Positions 1-8,419 of a DNA stretch of 36,945 bases are shown here, piece by piece (positions within the stretch are counted from its first letter, which is position 1; the number at the start of each line of letters is the position of its first letter). Location of the stretch: contig JAFWFE010000057.1 of NCBI GenBank assembly GCA_017512555.1, positions 1 through 36,945 on the forward strand. Reading direction: 5' to 3'. The stretch comes from Solobacterium sp. Its GTDB lineage: Bacteria > Bacillota_I > Bacilli_A > Erysipelotrichales > Erysipelotrichaceae. The position numbers were made by a program, and so were the translations under genes. The notes beneath the pieces are model-generated. The model had not been told where the DNA came from, ran no database searches, and saw nothing but the letters and a program-made list of their open reading frames with translations.

Positions 1-426
1 CATCGGAAGATAGTGGTATAATCCGGGTTCCAGACCTTCTACTTTCCTTACGGCCAGATAGGTTTCAAATTCATGCCGGGCTCCTCCGCATGGTACGGTG
101 CGCAGTGTCGCGTAAGACTTTCCGCGGATTCCCTTGATTCCCTGGGTCGTCCAAAGCAGATAGGACAATTCCAGAAGGGACATCTCTTCCTGTGTATATA
201 CGCGGTGAGAGGCTCTGGTGTTGATCACATGCAGAAAGTCATTGTCGATGTTCAATGTGTCATAGTTCACAGGCAGATCTATCGCCTGATCACGCATCGG
301 AGCCTTTACAAGCGGCGGCTGCGGTTTTTTCAGGTTTTGATCACTTACCCAAGTGTCGTCGTCGAAGTTTGTACGGACAAATGCCCGTCCTGCCTTGATT
401 CTGCGTTCGGCTTCTTTCTGGTCCAT
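1..426 (-). CDS. SagB/ThcOx-type nitroreductase family protein (partial)
   Basis: The gene runs off the left edge; 142 codons are visible from an ATG at 424-426, preceded on the minus strand by GGAGGT about 4 bases upstream. The visible part reads MDQKEAERRIKAGRAFV and later NTRASHRVYTQEEMSLLELS, then YLLWTTQGIKG, a TLRTVPCGGARHEFE stretch and GLYHY. The R-x-S-x-R-x-(Y/F) entry followed by a P-(S/C)-(G/A)-G-A-(R/L)-H segment is characteristic of the FMN-dependent SagB/ThcOx branch of the nitroreductase fold. Some members oxidise azolines in peptide natural products, but many stand-alone homologues are uncharacterised oxidoreductases. No peptide-maturation partner is visible in the window. The C-terminal FMN-binding half lies outside the window, so the exact substrate class cannot be judged. 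The family call is fairly confident; the function is not known. Confidence 0.8.
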   Translation of the reverse strand, partial: MDQKEAERRIKAGRAFVRTNFDDDTWVSDQNLKKPQPPLVKAPMRDQAIDLPVNYDTLNIDNDFLHVINTRASHRVYTQEEMSLLELSYLLWTTQGIKGIRGKSYATLRTVPCGGARHEFETYLAVRKVEGLEPGLYHYLPM

Positions 427-583
427 AAACACCTCCATATTCACTATATTACTGTTTGGAAGAGCGGCCGTAAACTGTTTCACCTTCCGGATCAGAATGG
501 GTAAACAATTAAGATACGGATATACCGTGAGGATACGGGCTTTTTTAATGTTCGGAACTGTTTGGAAGTGTTAGAATTGTGCC

Positions 584-1804
584 ATGGAAAAAGTGAAGAC
601 ACTTTGGAATATCCTGGTTGGCCTCATGTTAGGAGGTGTCGGGATATTGATGATCTACGGCGCAATTCATGAATTGACAGACACATCTCCGATTCTTTTG
701 TGGGTATTTGGTATCTTTGAGATTGCGCTGGGGATATTCATGTTGACGAACGCAAAGAGTGGGGCCAGGGCAGACATAGAGTGGGGTAAGTTACGGCAGA
801 ATAAGTATATTTCACGCAGAGTCGTACTGTTTCTGGTTCTGTTGATGATCTACATGTTCGGAGCAATCGGAGTGAATATCCGTGCTTCGGAAGCCGGCAG
901 GAATATGATCCGTATTTTGTGGACAGAGGCTGCGGGGTTTGCGGCGATCGTGATTGCCTACATCCTGATGATCATCCAGGCGTTCAAGGAACGGAAGACC
1001 AACAAGATCCAGGACCAGATGTTCGCCCAGGTGAAATTACATGCGAATGAACAGTGGTTCACCATGGTGATCGACCATACGGAGAATAAGGAAGATCGAT
1101 CGTATCTGACCGGATATGTCACAGGAACCGTGAAGAAAAACGATCAGGTATACTTTTATCTCAGTGATCATTCCCGTTACCGCGGAATCATCAATGCCCT
1201 GATTAAAAAAGATATACAGGTTGAACAGGCAGAGAACGAGGAATGTACGCTGGAGGTCATCACCGGCGGCGAGATGCGTGATCTTCCCTTCGGCGTATGT
1301 ACGAGTTATATTCCGTTTCCCAAAGGGAACGCGGAGAATGTTGTGTCCAACCCCGTACTGTTTGCGCTGCTCAACGGTCTGCCGGAACATTCCGGTCAGG
1401 AAGGGTATATCAACTACATCGTGAATGAGATCCTGAATGCGAAGCTACTGCTCAGGATCATGCCGGCAGATACCGGCAGGATTCCGGACAAGATCTATGC
1501 GTACTTTTTCGGGAATAACGGTCCTTTCCGGGTGCCTGTAGTCGTTCATGATCATATGCCGGATGAAACCCTGCCGGTTTATACCGACTGGGCTGCACTG
1601 CAGAGATGTTTTGATTACGGAGATGAAGAAGAACAAAAATACAGTCGGGCTATTGTTGCGTCCTTTGAGGAATTACAGGTGTATCTGAAACATCCTGTAG
1701 AGAATATCGTGATCAATCCGTTTGGTCCGAAAGATTTCTTCTTGTCTGCAGAGTTGATTCAGGCAATCCGGGAAGCTTTGGAGAAGAGCCGAAAAGAGGA
1801 ATAG
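584..1804 (+). CDS. Four-TM membrane protein with C-terminal SseB-like domain
   Basis: 406 residues. Four hydrophobic segments lie at about residues 7-28, 37-57, 78-99 and 110-133, followed by a long soluble region. The last ~100 residues resemble the SseB N-terminal-type domain (PF07179): a LPVYTDWAAL segment followed ~45 residues later by IVINPFGPKDFFL, matching the family's 'FTD' and 'INP(F/Y)' motifs. SseB-like domains are named after E. coli enhanced serine sensitivity; their molecular role is unclear, and fusion to a membrane domain is unusual to my knowledge. No clear Shine-Dalgarno precedes the ATG; a TAGAAT at 572-577 lies 6 bases upstream, so a leaderless transcript is possible. First gene of a four-gene operon: the next gene starts 11 bases after the stop. 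Domain call moderate, function unknown. Confidence 0.65.
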   Translation: MEKVKTLWNILVGLMLGGVGILMIYGAIHELTDTSPILLWVFGIFEIALGIFMLTNAKSGARADIEWGKLRQNKYISRRVVLFLVLLMIYMFGAIGVNIRASEAGRNMIRILWTEAAGFAAIVIAYILMIIQAFKERKTNKIQDQMFAQVKLHANEQWFTMVIDHTENKEDRSYLTGYVTGTVKKNDQVYFYLSDHSRYRGIINALIKKDIQVEQAENEECTLEVITGGEMRDLPFGVCTSYIPFPKGNAENVVSNPVLFALLNGLPEHSGQEGYINYIVNEILNAKLLLRIMPADTGRIPDKIYAYFFGNNGPFRVPVVVHDHMPDETLPVYTDWAALQRCFDYGDEEEQKYSRAIVASFEELQVYLKHPVENIVINPFGPKDFFLSAELIQAIREALEKSRKEE

Positions 1805-1815
1805 GCTTTGCGCAA

Positions 1816-2547
1816 ATGCATACATCTTGGTATGATTCTTTTATGAAAGTATCCGAGCTGCAGTTCAGAGAATATTATCATCGGTATATGATCCTGGAAG
1901 CGGATGTCCTGACGGATAAGCTGAAAGATACGATACCGGTGAAAGAAGAAGATTGTTACGTACTGGTTACTGCTTACGCGAAACAGGCGGAGAAAGTCAG
2001 TTTTCCCGTGCTTGCGCTTGGCAGTTCTTTTGATCACTGCAGAAGGGGATTACGCAGGAATGCCATGCTGGGGGAATACTCTATTGATGAAGTCATTGAT
2101 CTGGAATGTAGAATGATTGAGCCGGACCTGCGTATGCGTGAGAAGGCAGAGAAATGGCTGGCAGCACAGGAATCTGAGATGGAGGAAGATATTCTCACCG
2201 CCCGGCTGGATCATCGTCTGGATGATGTCAGAGACCCGTATTGCCCGGATATCGTACATGTAGGAATATTGACTACCGGCGGTCTGCGGTTATACCGGAT
2301 GGAAATACAGATGTTTGACGGACCTTTTATCGTAGGAAAGATGGTGGATAAACCGCATCCGAATCTGGGCATTCATTACGGTGACCTGATGCGCGCAATA
2401 CCCTACTATATGAACGGACAGAATCGTCTCCTGATGTTGTTTTACGGAGATCACCTGTCGGATGAACAACAGAAAGTACTGGATGAGATCAGAGAGAAAG
2501 GAAATGATGTGGGTCTGGGATTCAGCTCACTGACGATAAAGAACTGA
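1816..2547 (+). CDS. Conserved-looking hypothetical protein
   Basis: 243 residues, no signal peptide or membrane segment, acidic and rich in Arg/Glu helices in the middle (RMREKAEKWLAAQESEMEED). The C-terminal half (about residues 140-243) looks globular: VHVGILTTGGLRLYRMEIQM, then hydrophobic strands around LLMLFYGDHLS. I do not recognise the family. It sits 11 bases after the SseB-like gene and 1 base before the CpXC gene, so it is almost certainly co-transcribed and probably functionally linked with them. A possible alternative start is the ATG at 1843 (MKVSELQFREYY); neither ATG has a well-spaced ribosome binding site (GAGGA at 1797-1801 is 14 bases upstream of 1816). Confidence 0.6.
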   Translation: MHTSWYDSFMKVSELQFREYYHRYMILEADVLTDKLKDTIPVKEEDCYVLVTAYAKQAEKVSFPVLALGSSFDHCRRGLRRNAMLGEYSIDEVIDLECRMIEPDLRMREKAEKWLAAQESEMEEDILTARLDHRLDDVRDPYCPDIVHVGILTTGGLRLYRMEIQMFDGPFIVGKMVDKPHPNLGIHYGDLMRAIPYYMNGQNRLLMLFYGDHLSDEQQKVLDEIREKGNDVGLGFSSLTIKN

Positions 2548-2548
2548 T

Positions 2549-3187
2549 ATGGAAGGAAGAACGGTGAAGTATATCTGTCCCTACTGCCGCAAGGAGATGG
2601 AGATAGAAGTGTTTGATAAGGTGAATGCCCAGGAAGATCCGGATCTCCAGGAACGTTGTGCGTCCGGGGATTTGTTCAAGACTTCCTGCCCGCATTGTAA
2701 GCAGGATTTCATGGTGCAGTATCCCCTGGTGTATATCGATACGGCGAATAAGTTTATCCTTTGGCTGAGTCAGGAAGAACACCCGGAGATCGGTAATCTG
2801 ACACGCCCGCTGATCCAGCAGGGATATCGTCTGCGCAGGTGTTCAACGATCCGGGAATTCACGGAGAAGATCGCAATCTTTGAGGACGGCATGGATGATG
2901 TCGTTGTGGAACTGGCGAAATATGATTCCTTTATCGAGTTTATCGATAATAAAAAAGGTACTGCGGAAGAGATCACCTCAATAGAGTACCAACGCTGTGA
3001 AAACGAAGTGATGAAGATCAATATCCGTACGGGAGACCAGGGAATGTCCTTCCTGATCCCGGTAGGTATGGTAGAAGAAGAAATCGCTCAGAATCCGGAA
3101 TTATACGAAATACGTGATGATGAGATTCCGCTGATCAACAGCGACTGGATCCTGAGTTTATTTGAAGAAAGTGCCGGACAGGCATAG
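2549..3187 (+). CDS. CpXC domain protein
   Basis: 212 residues. The N-terminal ~60 residues carry two Cys-Pro-x-Cys knuckles (YICPYCRKEMEIEV and TSCPHCKQDFMV) separated by a stretch containing DPDLQERCASGDLF, followed by QYPLVYIDTANKFILWL. This pattern is that of the CpXC domain (PF14353), a presumed zinc-binding module of unknown function common in Firmicutes. The C-terminal part is acidic and unassigned. The annotated ATG lies one base after the preceding stop and lacks a good Shine-Dalgarno; the GTG at 2564 (VKYICPYC) is preceded by GGAAGGAAG and could be the real start, shortening the protein by 5 residues. Third gene of the 584-4104 operon; likely cytoplasmic. Family call good, role unknown. 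Confidence 0.75.
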   Translation: MEGRTVKYICPYCRKEMEIEVFDKVNAQEDPDLQERCASGDLFKTSCPHCKQDFMVQYPLVYIDTANKFILWLSQEEHPEIGNLTRPLIQQGYRLRRCSTIREFTEKIAIFEDGMDDVVVELAKYDSFIEFIDNKKGTAEEITSIEYQRCENEVMKINIRTGDQGMSFLIPVGMVEEEIAQNPELYEIRDDEIPLINSDWILSLFEESAGQA

Positions 3188-3198
3188 GAGGAATATCG

Positions 3199-4104
3199 AT
3201 GATCGTAATCGGTGAAGAAAACCTGACCAAGCAGATCAGGGATTTATGGAAAGATAATTACAGTGAAATGGATCCGAAGTATATAGACTTTGTCTTCCGT
3301 AATATTTATCAGCCGGAGTATCTGTATTGTGATAAAGAAGGAGATCAGGTAAGGGCATCCCTCTTGAGGATTCCTCACGCGATGATGTTCAACGACCGTG
3401 TACTGGCGTGTTCATACATTACAGGAATTACCGAAAGGGCAGAAGGACAGGCAGAACAGGAACTGATTCCTACGGTTATTGACGCCTGTGAGAATAGTGA
3501 ACTGATCACCCTGGCTTCTGTACGAAATGCCGGATATCTGGCAAAACACGGCTTTGAGAAGGTCTATTCCCGCTGTGATTACCTCTTACAGAAAAAAGAC
3601 TTCAAACCGATCACAAACTTTGGCTGTGCCTATGATCCTTCACCTCTGGATATGCTGAAGATCTACTCGGTGTTTGTCCGCAGGTTCAACGGTTTCTCTG
3701 CACGTCATGTGGAAGACTTTGTGAATCTCAAGAAGGAAGCGGCAGCCCGCGGCGGAAAGGTCGTGGCGTACTACGATGAAAAGAATCGGATCTGCGCGTA
3801 TGCGGTGATCATTGTCACACCGGATGATGCCATCATTGAGGAGTGTATCTATCTGGACGCATCAGGATTGATGAAGATGCTTAACGCGGCATTCCAGGAA
3901 CGTTCGCTTGTTCATCTCGTGGTATCCGAAGCGGAAAATCTACGCCCGTTATTCCCGAAAGCAGCCAGAAATGTGCTATGGACAACGATGGCGCGTCTGA
4001 ACGATGCGGATCTGTTCTCCCGGTTGTTCTCCATTCCTGCAGCCAATGTAAAGGAAGCTTACGAAGTATCCAAGAAACCATTGTTCTACAATGAGGGATT
4101 TTAA
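3199..4104 (+). CDS. GNAT-fold acetyltransferase, Eis-like
   Basis: 301 residues with a clear ribosome binding site (AGGAGG) and ATG. The N-terminal ~130 residues have the look of an Eis-like GNAT domain: KQIRDLWKDNYSEMDPKYIDFVF, a central ACSYITGITERAEGQ segment in the region where the acetyl-CoA strand is expected, and NAGYLAKHGFEKVYSRCDY, the typical 'Y.k.GF...' end of a GNAT fold. The second half (VRRFNGFSARHVEDFVNLKKEA onward) resembles the second, degenerate GNAT-like half of Eis-family proteins. The usual C-terminal sterol-carrier-like domain is short or missing (family members are often ~400 residues). Last gene of the operon; the substrate is unknown, and no antibiotic-resistance function should be assumed. 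A promoter for gap follows 50 bases downstream. Confidence 0.65.
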   Translation: MIVIGEENLTKQIRDLWKDNYSEMDPKYIDFVFRNIYQPEYLYCDKEGDQVRASLLRIPHAMMFNDRVLACSYITGITERAEGQAEQELIPTVIDACENSELITLASVRNAGYLAKHGFEKVYSRCDYLLQKKDFKPITNFGCAYDPSPLDMLKIYSVFVRRFNGFSARHVEDFVNLKKEAAARGGKVVAYYDEKNRICAYAVIIVTPDDAIIEECIYLDASGLMKMLNAAFQERSLVHLVVSEAENLRPLFPKAARNVLWTTMARLNDADLFSRLFSIPAANVKEAYEVSKKPLFYNEGF

Positions 4105-4157
4105 CGGGATTTCTTGTAATATAGCAGTGTTATATACACTTATCCACGAATTCACAA

Positions 4158-4186
4158 TTGACGAAAAACATACGTAATTTTATAAT
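4158..4186 (+). promoter_or_regulatory. Sigma-A-type promoter of gap
   Basis: TTGACG at 4158-4163 and TATAAT at 4181-4186, separated by exactly 17 bases, about 30 bases upstream of the gap start. Near-consensus strength fits a highly expressed glycolytic gene and makes gap independent of the upstream operon. Confidence 0.8.
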
Positions 4187-4217
4187 TTTTATTGGCAACA
4201 AAAGGAGGTCAGATAAA

Positions 4218-5231
4218 ATGGCAGATGTAAAAGTTGCGATTAATGGTTTTGGCAGAATTGGACGTTTAGCATTCAGACAGATGTTCAAGGCAGAAGGTTA
4301 TGATGTAGTAGCAATCAACGATCTTACAGATCCTAAGATGCTTGCGAACCTTTTGAAGTATGACTCCGCACAGGGAAGATGGGCAGGTCATGAAATCTGT
4401 GCTGGTGAAGATTCCATTACTGTTGACGGCGAAGAAATCAAGATCTACAAAGAACCTGATGCAGCAAATTTACCTTGGGGTGAATTAGGTGTAGACGTAG
4501 TTCTGGAATGCACAGGCTTCTATACAAAGAAATCCAAAGCACAGGCTCATATCGATGCAGGTGCGAAGAAAGTTGTTATTTCTGCTCCGGCAGGAAACGA
4601 TCTTCCGACAATCGTATTTGGTGTTAACGAAGGCATCCTGAAACCGGAAGACACAATCATCTCCGCAGCATCCTGTACAACAAACTGCTTAGCTCCGATG
4701 GCAGATACACTGAACAAGTATGCTCCGATCAAATCCGGTATCATGACAACAGTTCATGCTTATACAGGTGACCAGATGATCCTCGACGGACCGCACAGAA
4801 AAGGTGACATGAGAAGAGCAAGAGCTGGTGCAGTCAATATCGTTCCGAACTCCACAGGTGCAGCTAAGGCTATCGGTCTGGTTATTCCTGAACTGAACGG
4901 CAAGCTCATCGGTTCCGCACAGCGTGTTCCGGTTCCTACAGGTTCCACAACGATCCTGGTAGCAGTAGTTGAAGGCAAGGACATCACTGTTGAAGGCATC
5001 AATGCCGCTATGAAAGCAGCTGCAAACGACAGCTACGGATACAATGAAGATCCGATCGTTTCCAGCGATATCATCGGTGAAACACATGGTTCCATCTTCG
5101 ATGCTACACAGACCATGGTCACAAAAGTAGACGACAATACCTATCAGGTACAGGTTGTTGCCTGGTATGACAACGAAAACTCTTACACATCCCAGATGGT
5201 AAGAACAATTAAATACTTCGCAAACATCTAA
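4218..5231 (+). CDS. gap: Glyceraldehyde-3-phosphate dehydrogenase (type I)
   Basis: Catalyses the NAD-dependent oxidation and phosphorylation of glyceraldehyde 3-phosphate to 1,3-bisphosphoglycerate in glycolysis, cytoplasmic homotetramer. I place the start at 4218 ([19 protein letters not shown]), preceded by AAAGGAGG; an in-frame ATG at 4158 lies inside the promoter and is rejected. 337 residues, the normal length. Visible motifs: NAD-binding NGFGRIGR at the N-terminus, catalytic cysteine near residue 153 in [17 protein letters not shown], and the C-terminal [13 protein letters not shown]. The NAD-side acidic residue follows AIND. Codon choice is visibly biased (ACA, GCA, TCC, GGT), as expected for high expression. 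It has its own promoter and a strong terminator, so it is monocistronic. Confidence 0.97.
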   Translation: MADVKVAINGFGRIGRLAFRQMFKAEGYDVVAINDLTDPKMLANLLKYDSAQGRWAGHEICAGEDSITVDGEEIKIYKEPDAANLPWGELGVDVVLECTGFYTKKSKAQAHIDAGAKKVVISAPAGNDLPTIVFGVNEGILKPEDTIISAASCTTNCLAPMADTLNKYAPIKSGIMTTVHAYTGDQMILDGPHRKGDMRRARAGAVNIVPNSTGAAKAIGLVIPELNGKLIGSAQRVPVPTGSTTILVAVVEGKDITVEGINAAMKAAANDSYGYNEDPIVSSDIIGETHGSIFDATQTMVTKVDDNTYQVQVVAWYDNENSYTSQMVRTIKYFANI

Positions 5232-5258
5232 TAAGTATAGTATTTAAGCAGAAAGAGA

Positions 5259-5284
5259 ATGCCGGGTCATTTCCCGGCATTTTT
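5259..5284 (+). terminator. Rho-independent terminator of gap
   Basis: Perfect 8-bp stem ATGCCGGG (5259-5266) / CCCGGCAT (5273-5280) with a 6-base loop and a run of T to 5284, 28 bases after the gap stop. Confidence 0.9.
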
Positions 5285-5357
5285 CATGTACGGAGAACAT
5301 CCGGTTAGTATAATGGGAGAGTAGAACTAAACGCAAAGAATGGAGAAGTGTACTGCC

Positions 5358-5975
5358 ATGAAAGAGAATATCAGAAATATCATCTTCGATATGGGGAAGG
5401 TCCTCATCGGTTTTGACCCTGAAATATTTATGGACAGAGCCGGTATTTTTGATCCGGCTGACAGGAAGATCATCCGCAGAGAGATCTATGATTCACCACG
5501 GTGGACTGCCATGGATCAGGGAGATCTTGATGAGAAAGAAATGATTCGGATCGTTAAGCCGGTACTCCCGGAACATCTCCGTAACCATGCGGACTACCTG
5601 ATCGGGAGATGGTTTGAACCAATCATTCCGGTGGAAGGGATGGAAGAACTGGTCTGTGAACTGAAGGAAAGAGGTTATGGAATCTACCTTCTGTCCAATG
5701 CCAGTGTCATGCAGAAAGTGTACTGGCCAACGATACTCTGCGCGAAGTACTTTGACGGCACTGTAGTCTCTGCCGATGAACATGTGATGAAACCGGATGA
5801 AAAGATTTATACGATCCTGCTGGAGCGATACGGTCTGAAAGCCTCAGAGTGTATCTATATTGATGACAGAGAAGAGAATGTCAGCACGGCGGGAAGATTG
5901 GGCATGTGTCCGTATCAGTTCGACGGCGATGTACGCAAACTAAGAGCATTTATTGAAAAACTCTTGTCTGAGTGA
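5358..5975 (+). CDS. HAD-superfamily phosphatase (YihX-like)
   Basis: 205 residues from the ATG at 5358, preceded by GGAG at 5342-5345; an earlier in-frame ATG at 5340 overlaps that site and is less likely. Motif I is IIFDMGKVLIGFD: the nucleophilic Asp is present, and the second Asp of the usual DxD is replaced by Gly, as in the YihX/'FDLGNV' branch. Motif II is YLLSNAS, motif III is the Lys in MKPDEKIY, motif IV is CIYIDDREENV. Helical cap between motifs I and II, so HAD subfamily IA-like. Members dephosphorylate small sugar phosphates (YihX: glucose 1-phosphate) or nucleotides; substrate here is not determinable. Monocistronic, cytoplasmic. Confidence 0.85.
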   Translation: MKENIRNIIFDMGKVLIGFDPEIFMDRAGIFDPADRKIIRREIYDSPRWTAMDQGDLDEKEMIRIVKPVLPEHLRNHADYLIGRWFEPIIPVEGMEELVCELKERGYGIYLLSNASVMQKVYWPTILCAKYFDGTVVSADEHVMKPDEKIYTILLERYGLKASECIYIDDREENVSTAGRLGMCPYQFDGDVRKLRAFIEKLLSE

Positions 5976-6100
5976 TTCATGTAAAAGCATTTTGACAAAG
6001 AAATCTGTGCATGTAAAACACAGTAGATAGACTTTTCCTTGTTTGTTTCGTATTCTGGCCTTGTCCCGGCCGGGAAGAAATCATTATGGGGGTGACACTT

Positions 6101-6244
6101 ATGGAAATTGGATCAATTATCCGAAACGCAAGAAACAACGCGAAGCTCTCTCAGGAGCAGGCTGCGGAAACTTTGGGTGTAAGCCGGCAGACGATATCAA
6201 ACTGGGAGACCGGAGTTATCTCACAGTTAAAGAAACTTATGTAG
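6101..6244 (+). pseudogene. XRE-type HTH regulator, N-terminal fragment (interrupted)
   Basis: ATG at 6101 with upstream GGGGGTG. The first 38 residues (MEIGSIIRNARNNAKLSQEQ... through SRQTISNWETG) are a textbook XRE/Cro helix-turn-helix start, breaking off after the Gly of 'NWETG' at 6212-6214. The following nine codons (VISQLKKLM) and TAG come from inserted DNA. The missing remainder, beginning KSYPDIISVIRMSELYSVSLDHLLKEE, is found at 15457 onwards, where it is fused to the other end of the insertion. Intact relatives read NWETGKSYPDI..., so the two fragments were one gene of about 215 residues. The 47-residue product would lack the end of the HTH domain and is probably non-functional. Confidence 0.9.
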
Positions 6245-6260
6245 ACCTATGCTTACAATT
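6214..6260 (+). repeat. Left end of inserted element (copy 1)
   Basis: AGTTATCTCACAGTTAAAGA at 6214-6233 is identical to 9551-9570, and the following 27 bases match at 19 positions, ending in GCTTACAATT in both. Here it begins exactly where the XRE regulator is broken. Confidence 0.8.
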
Positions 6261-6286
6261 ACTTTTCTATCAATAAGTAAACTAAC

Positions 6287-6337
6287 AAAAAAAGGATACA
6301 GAATGTCGTGAACTTTAATCACTCGTATCCTTTTTTT
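6287..6337. terminator. Bidirectional terminator at the left end
   Basis: AAAAAAAGGATAC (6287-6299) pairs perfectly with GTATCCTTTTTTT (6325-6337); an inner GTGA/TCAC pairing continues the stem. T runs on both strands allow termination of both the minus-strand PHP gene and of rightward transcription from the broken regulator. The stretch 6338-6434 holds nothing else I can assign. Confidence 0.75.
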
Positions 6338-6434
6338 CTTATTCCCGTTGTAGGCTTTTGATTATTCTGAATTTTGGTAATTATAATCTATGAAATATTG
6401 GTTCCATATGATCAAAGGTGCAAATTGTATCAAA

Positions 6435-7247
6435 TCATATCTCATCTTTTAAAATGCTGTAAGCATCCTTAATATGATCGGCAAGATATTTTGTAGTATG
6501 TGCATCAGAGCCAACGGTAATAATCCTGCCACCTAAATCTTTATATAGTTTAAGTATCTTTCTGGATGGCTGGGTATCGCTTAAACCGTAGTGCCAGGAT
6601 GAGGTATTAACTTCAATCCCTTTATCGTCTTTGATTGCCTGTTTCAAGATCTCTGCGATAATATCTTCGACTTCTTTAAAAGGATAAACGCCATTTCTGT
6701 CATAACGTATGATAAGGTCTAGGTGGGCTAAAACACTGTAATGCTTAAACACTCTGATTGTGTTTAAGATCTCCCTATAATACTCTTCGTTATACTCTTT
6801 CTGTGTTTTACCTTTCTGGAATTCTTGTGTCCAGAATTCCTGGTTATTGACCTGATGCATTGAGAGCAAAACGAAGTCCAATTGATCGCCGTATTGATTC
6901 CAGAGTTTTTCATACTGATTGACAGTTATTGTCTGTACTCCGAATTCAAGACCTTGTTTAATGGTGATCTTATCTTTATAAGTTTCCTTCATACGCAATA
7001 ACTTGCCAAAGTATTCCGGATAATTAACATTAGCCAAGGGATCCATCTGTGAGATGTCATAACTCATTCCATCTCCACCGCGCCATTCAATATTACCTTC
7101 CGTCCAATCTTTCTTTATTCCGTAATCTACATGATCGGTAAAACAGATCTCTTCTAATCCAAGTTCGATGCCCCTTTCGATTTGCTTTTCCATTGGCTCT
7201 CTAGAGTCATCGGAAAATTCACTGTGAATGTGATAATCTGCAAACAT
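6435..7247 (-). CDS. PHP-domain phosphatase, HisJ-type histidinol-phosphatase family
   Basis: 270 residues. Begins MFADYHIHSEFSDDS, the HxH metal motif of the PHP fold, then ICFTDHVDY (second metal motif), VLLSMHQV, LAHLDLIIRY and VGSDAHT, which supply the remaining metal ligands in the usual order. Family members hydrolyse histidinol phosphate with a trinuclear metal centre; homologues outside his operons often act on other phosphate esters. No histidine genes are present; instead it is translationally coupled to the upstream MFS transporter (its ribosome site AGGAG lies at the MFS stop, gap 6 bases), suggesting processing of an imported sugar- or polyol-phosphate-like compound. That role is inference. 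It is part of inserted DNA that appears AT-richer than the flanks. Confidence 0.85.
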   Translation of the reverse strand: MFADYHIHSEFSDDSREPMEKQIERGIELGLEEICFTDHVDYGIKKDWTEGNIEWRGGDGMSYDISQMDPLANVNYPEYFGKLLRMKETYKDKITIKQGLEFGVQTITVNQYEKLWNQYGDQLDFVLLSMHQVNNQEFWTQEFQKGKTQKEYNEEYYREILNTIRVFKHYSVLAHLDLIIRYDRNGVYPFKEVEDIIAEILKQAIKDDKGIEVNTSSWHYGLSDTQPSRKILKLYKDLGGRIITVGSDAHTTKYLADHIKDAYSILKDEI

Positions 7248-7253
7248 GTTAAT

Positions 7254-8402
7254 TTACTCCTTTCCTGTTTTTCTTTCGAGTTTTTCGTGCATAACGATCA
7301 TCAGTACAAGTATTGCCAGAAGATAGATTGGAAATAATCCAATACTGATATTCTGTGCTAATAATCCAAATAACGGTGGCATTGCACAAGTGCCAATATA
7401 AGCACTGGCCATTTGTACTCCAATGATGGCCTGTGATTTATCTACCCCGAAATGATCTGGGGTCGAATGAATGATACATGGATATATTGGAGCACATCCT
7501 AAACCGATCATTATCAAGCCGACTAAAGATCCAGATGGCAGAAACATAACGCCTATTCCAAAAGCAATCAACGTCTGACCCAATCGAATCATCTGTTTAT
7601 CATTCAACTTCATTGTAAGAAATCCTGATAGAGCTCGACCTATTGTAATACCGATATAGAATCTACTAGCATAGGAGGCTGCTGTTTCAACGTTGATGCC
7701 TTTTGCTAGATTCATATATGTAGAAGCCCAAAGACCGGTTGTCTGTTCTAATGCACAGTAACAGAAGAAACAGATCATTACCTCCTTAACTCCATTGATT
7801 CTGAATATTTCCTTTAAAGTCAGAGGCGTTGTCTGCTTTGTTTCTTCAATCTGTTTTTTTGCCTTCCAAAGCGGAAGACTGATAAACAGAATTACACTTA
7901 ATATAACTTGCAGGATACCAATAATTCGATAACCGCTGTTCCAACCTTTTTCAAGGAACAATGCATAGCCCATGATGTATGGACCTGCCGCCGCTCCGAT
8001 TCCCCACATGCAGTGAAGCCAGCTCATGTGTTTGCTTTCATAATGCAAAGCAACATAGTTGTTCAAAGAAGCATCGACACTTCCTGCACCTAAACCGTAG
8101 GGAATCGCCCAGAAGCATAATGCTGGAAGCGAATGGCTGATAGAGAATCCCAATAAAGCAATGGCCGTGATTGCTACCGAAATAGCTGTAACTTTTCCTG
8201 TTCCAAGTTTCTTGGTTAGTCTGTCACTTTGAAGGCTTGAGACTATTGTTCCCAAAGCAATGATCATGGAAATAATACCAGCATAGGATACAGGTACATT
8301 TATCTCAGGATAAATCATCGGCCATGCCGATCCCAGCAAGGAATCCGGTAAGCCAAGCGATATGAAAGAGATATAAATAATTACAAGTAATAACTGAAGC
8401 AT
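7254..8402 (-). CDS. MFS transporter
   Basis: 382 residues, ~12 hydrophobic segments (e.g. LLLVIIYISFISLGLPDSLL, GIISMIIALGTIVSS, ALCFWAIPYGLGAGSVDASL, LVGLIMIGLGCAPIYP, IGLFPIYLLAILVLMIVM). The inter-helix motif SDRLTKKLGTGK after helix 2 is the D-R-(x)2-(K/R)-(x)-G signature of the major facilitator superfamily. The G-L-P-D-S-L-L-G-S-A-W-P start resembles sugar-type transporters related to FucP/YfkF. Ribosome site AGGAG 7 bases before ATG. Each of three upstream repeats contains a TATAAT on this strand, so initiation probably occurs near 8420-8430. It is divergent from an AraC regulator and coupled to the PHP phosphatase; substrate unknown. Confidence 0.85.
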   Translation of the reverse strand: MLQLLLVIIYISFISLGLPDSLLGSAWPMIYPEINVPVSYAGIISMIIALGTIVSSLQSDRLTKKLGTGKVTAISVAITAIALLGFSISHSLPALCFWAIPYGLGAGSVDASLNNYVALHYESKHMSWLHCMWGIGAAAGPYIMGYALFLEKGWNSGYRIIGILQVILSVILFISLPLWKAKKQIEETKQTTPLTLKEIFRINGVKEVMICFFCYCALEQTTGLWASTYMNLAKGINVETAASYASRFYIGITIGRALSGFLTMKLNDKQMIRLGQTLIAFGIGVMFLPSGSLVGLIMIGLGCAPIYPCIIHSTPDHFGVDKSQAIIGVQMASAYIGTCAMPPLFGLLAQNISIGLFPIYLLAILVLMIVMHEKLERKTGKE

Positions 8403-8419
8403 CTTAACACTCCTATACG

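Noticed and set aside
73..504. 143-residue plus-strand ORF
   Set aside because: It is antisense to the SagB/ThcOx-type nitroreductase fragment, whose minus-strand frame is open from 426 to the edge and has clear motifs and a ribosome site.
6214..6260. Insertion sequence with transposase at the left end
   Set aside because: No DDE transposase is encoded anywhere in 6214-15454 and there is no clear target-site duplication; a serine recombinase without duplication explains the junctions better.
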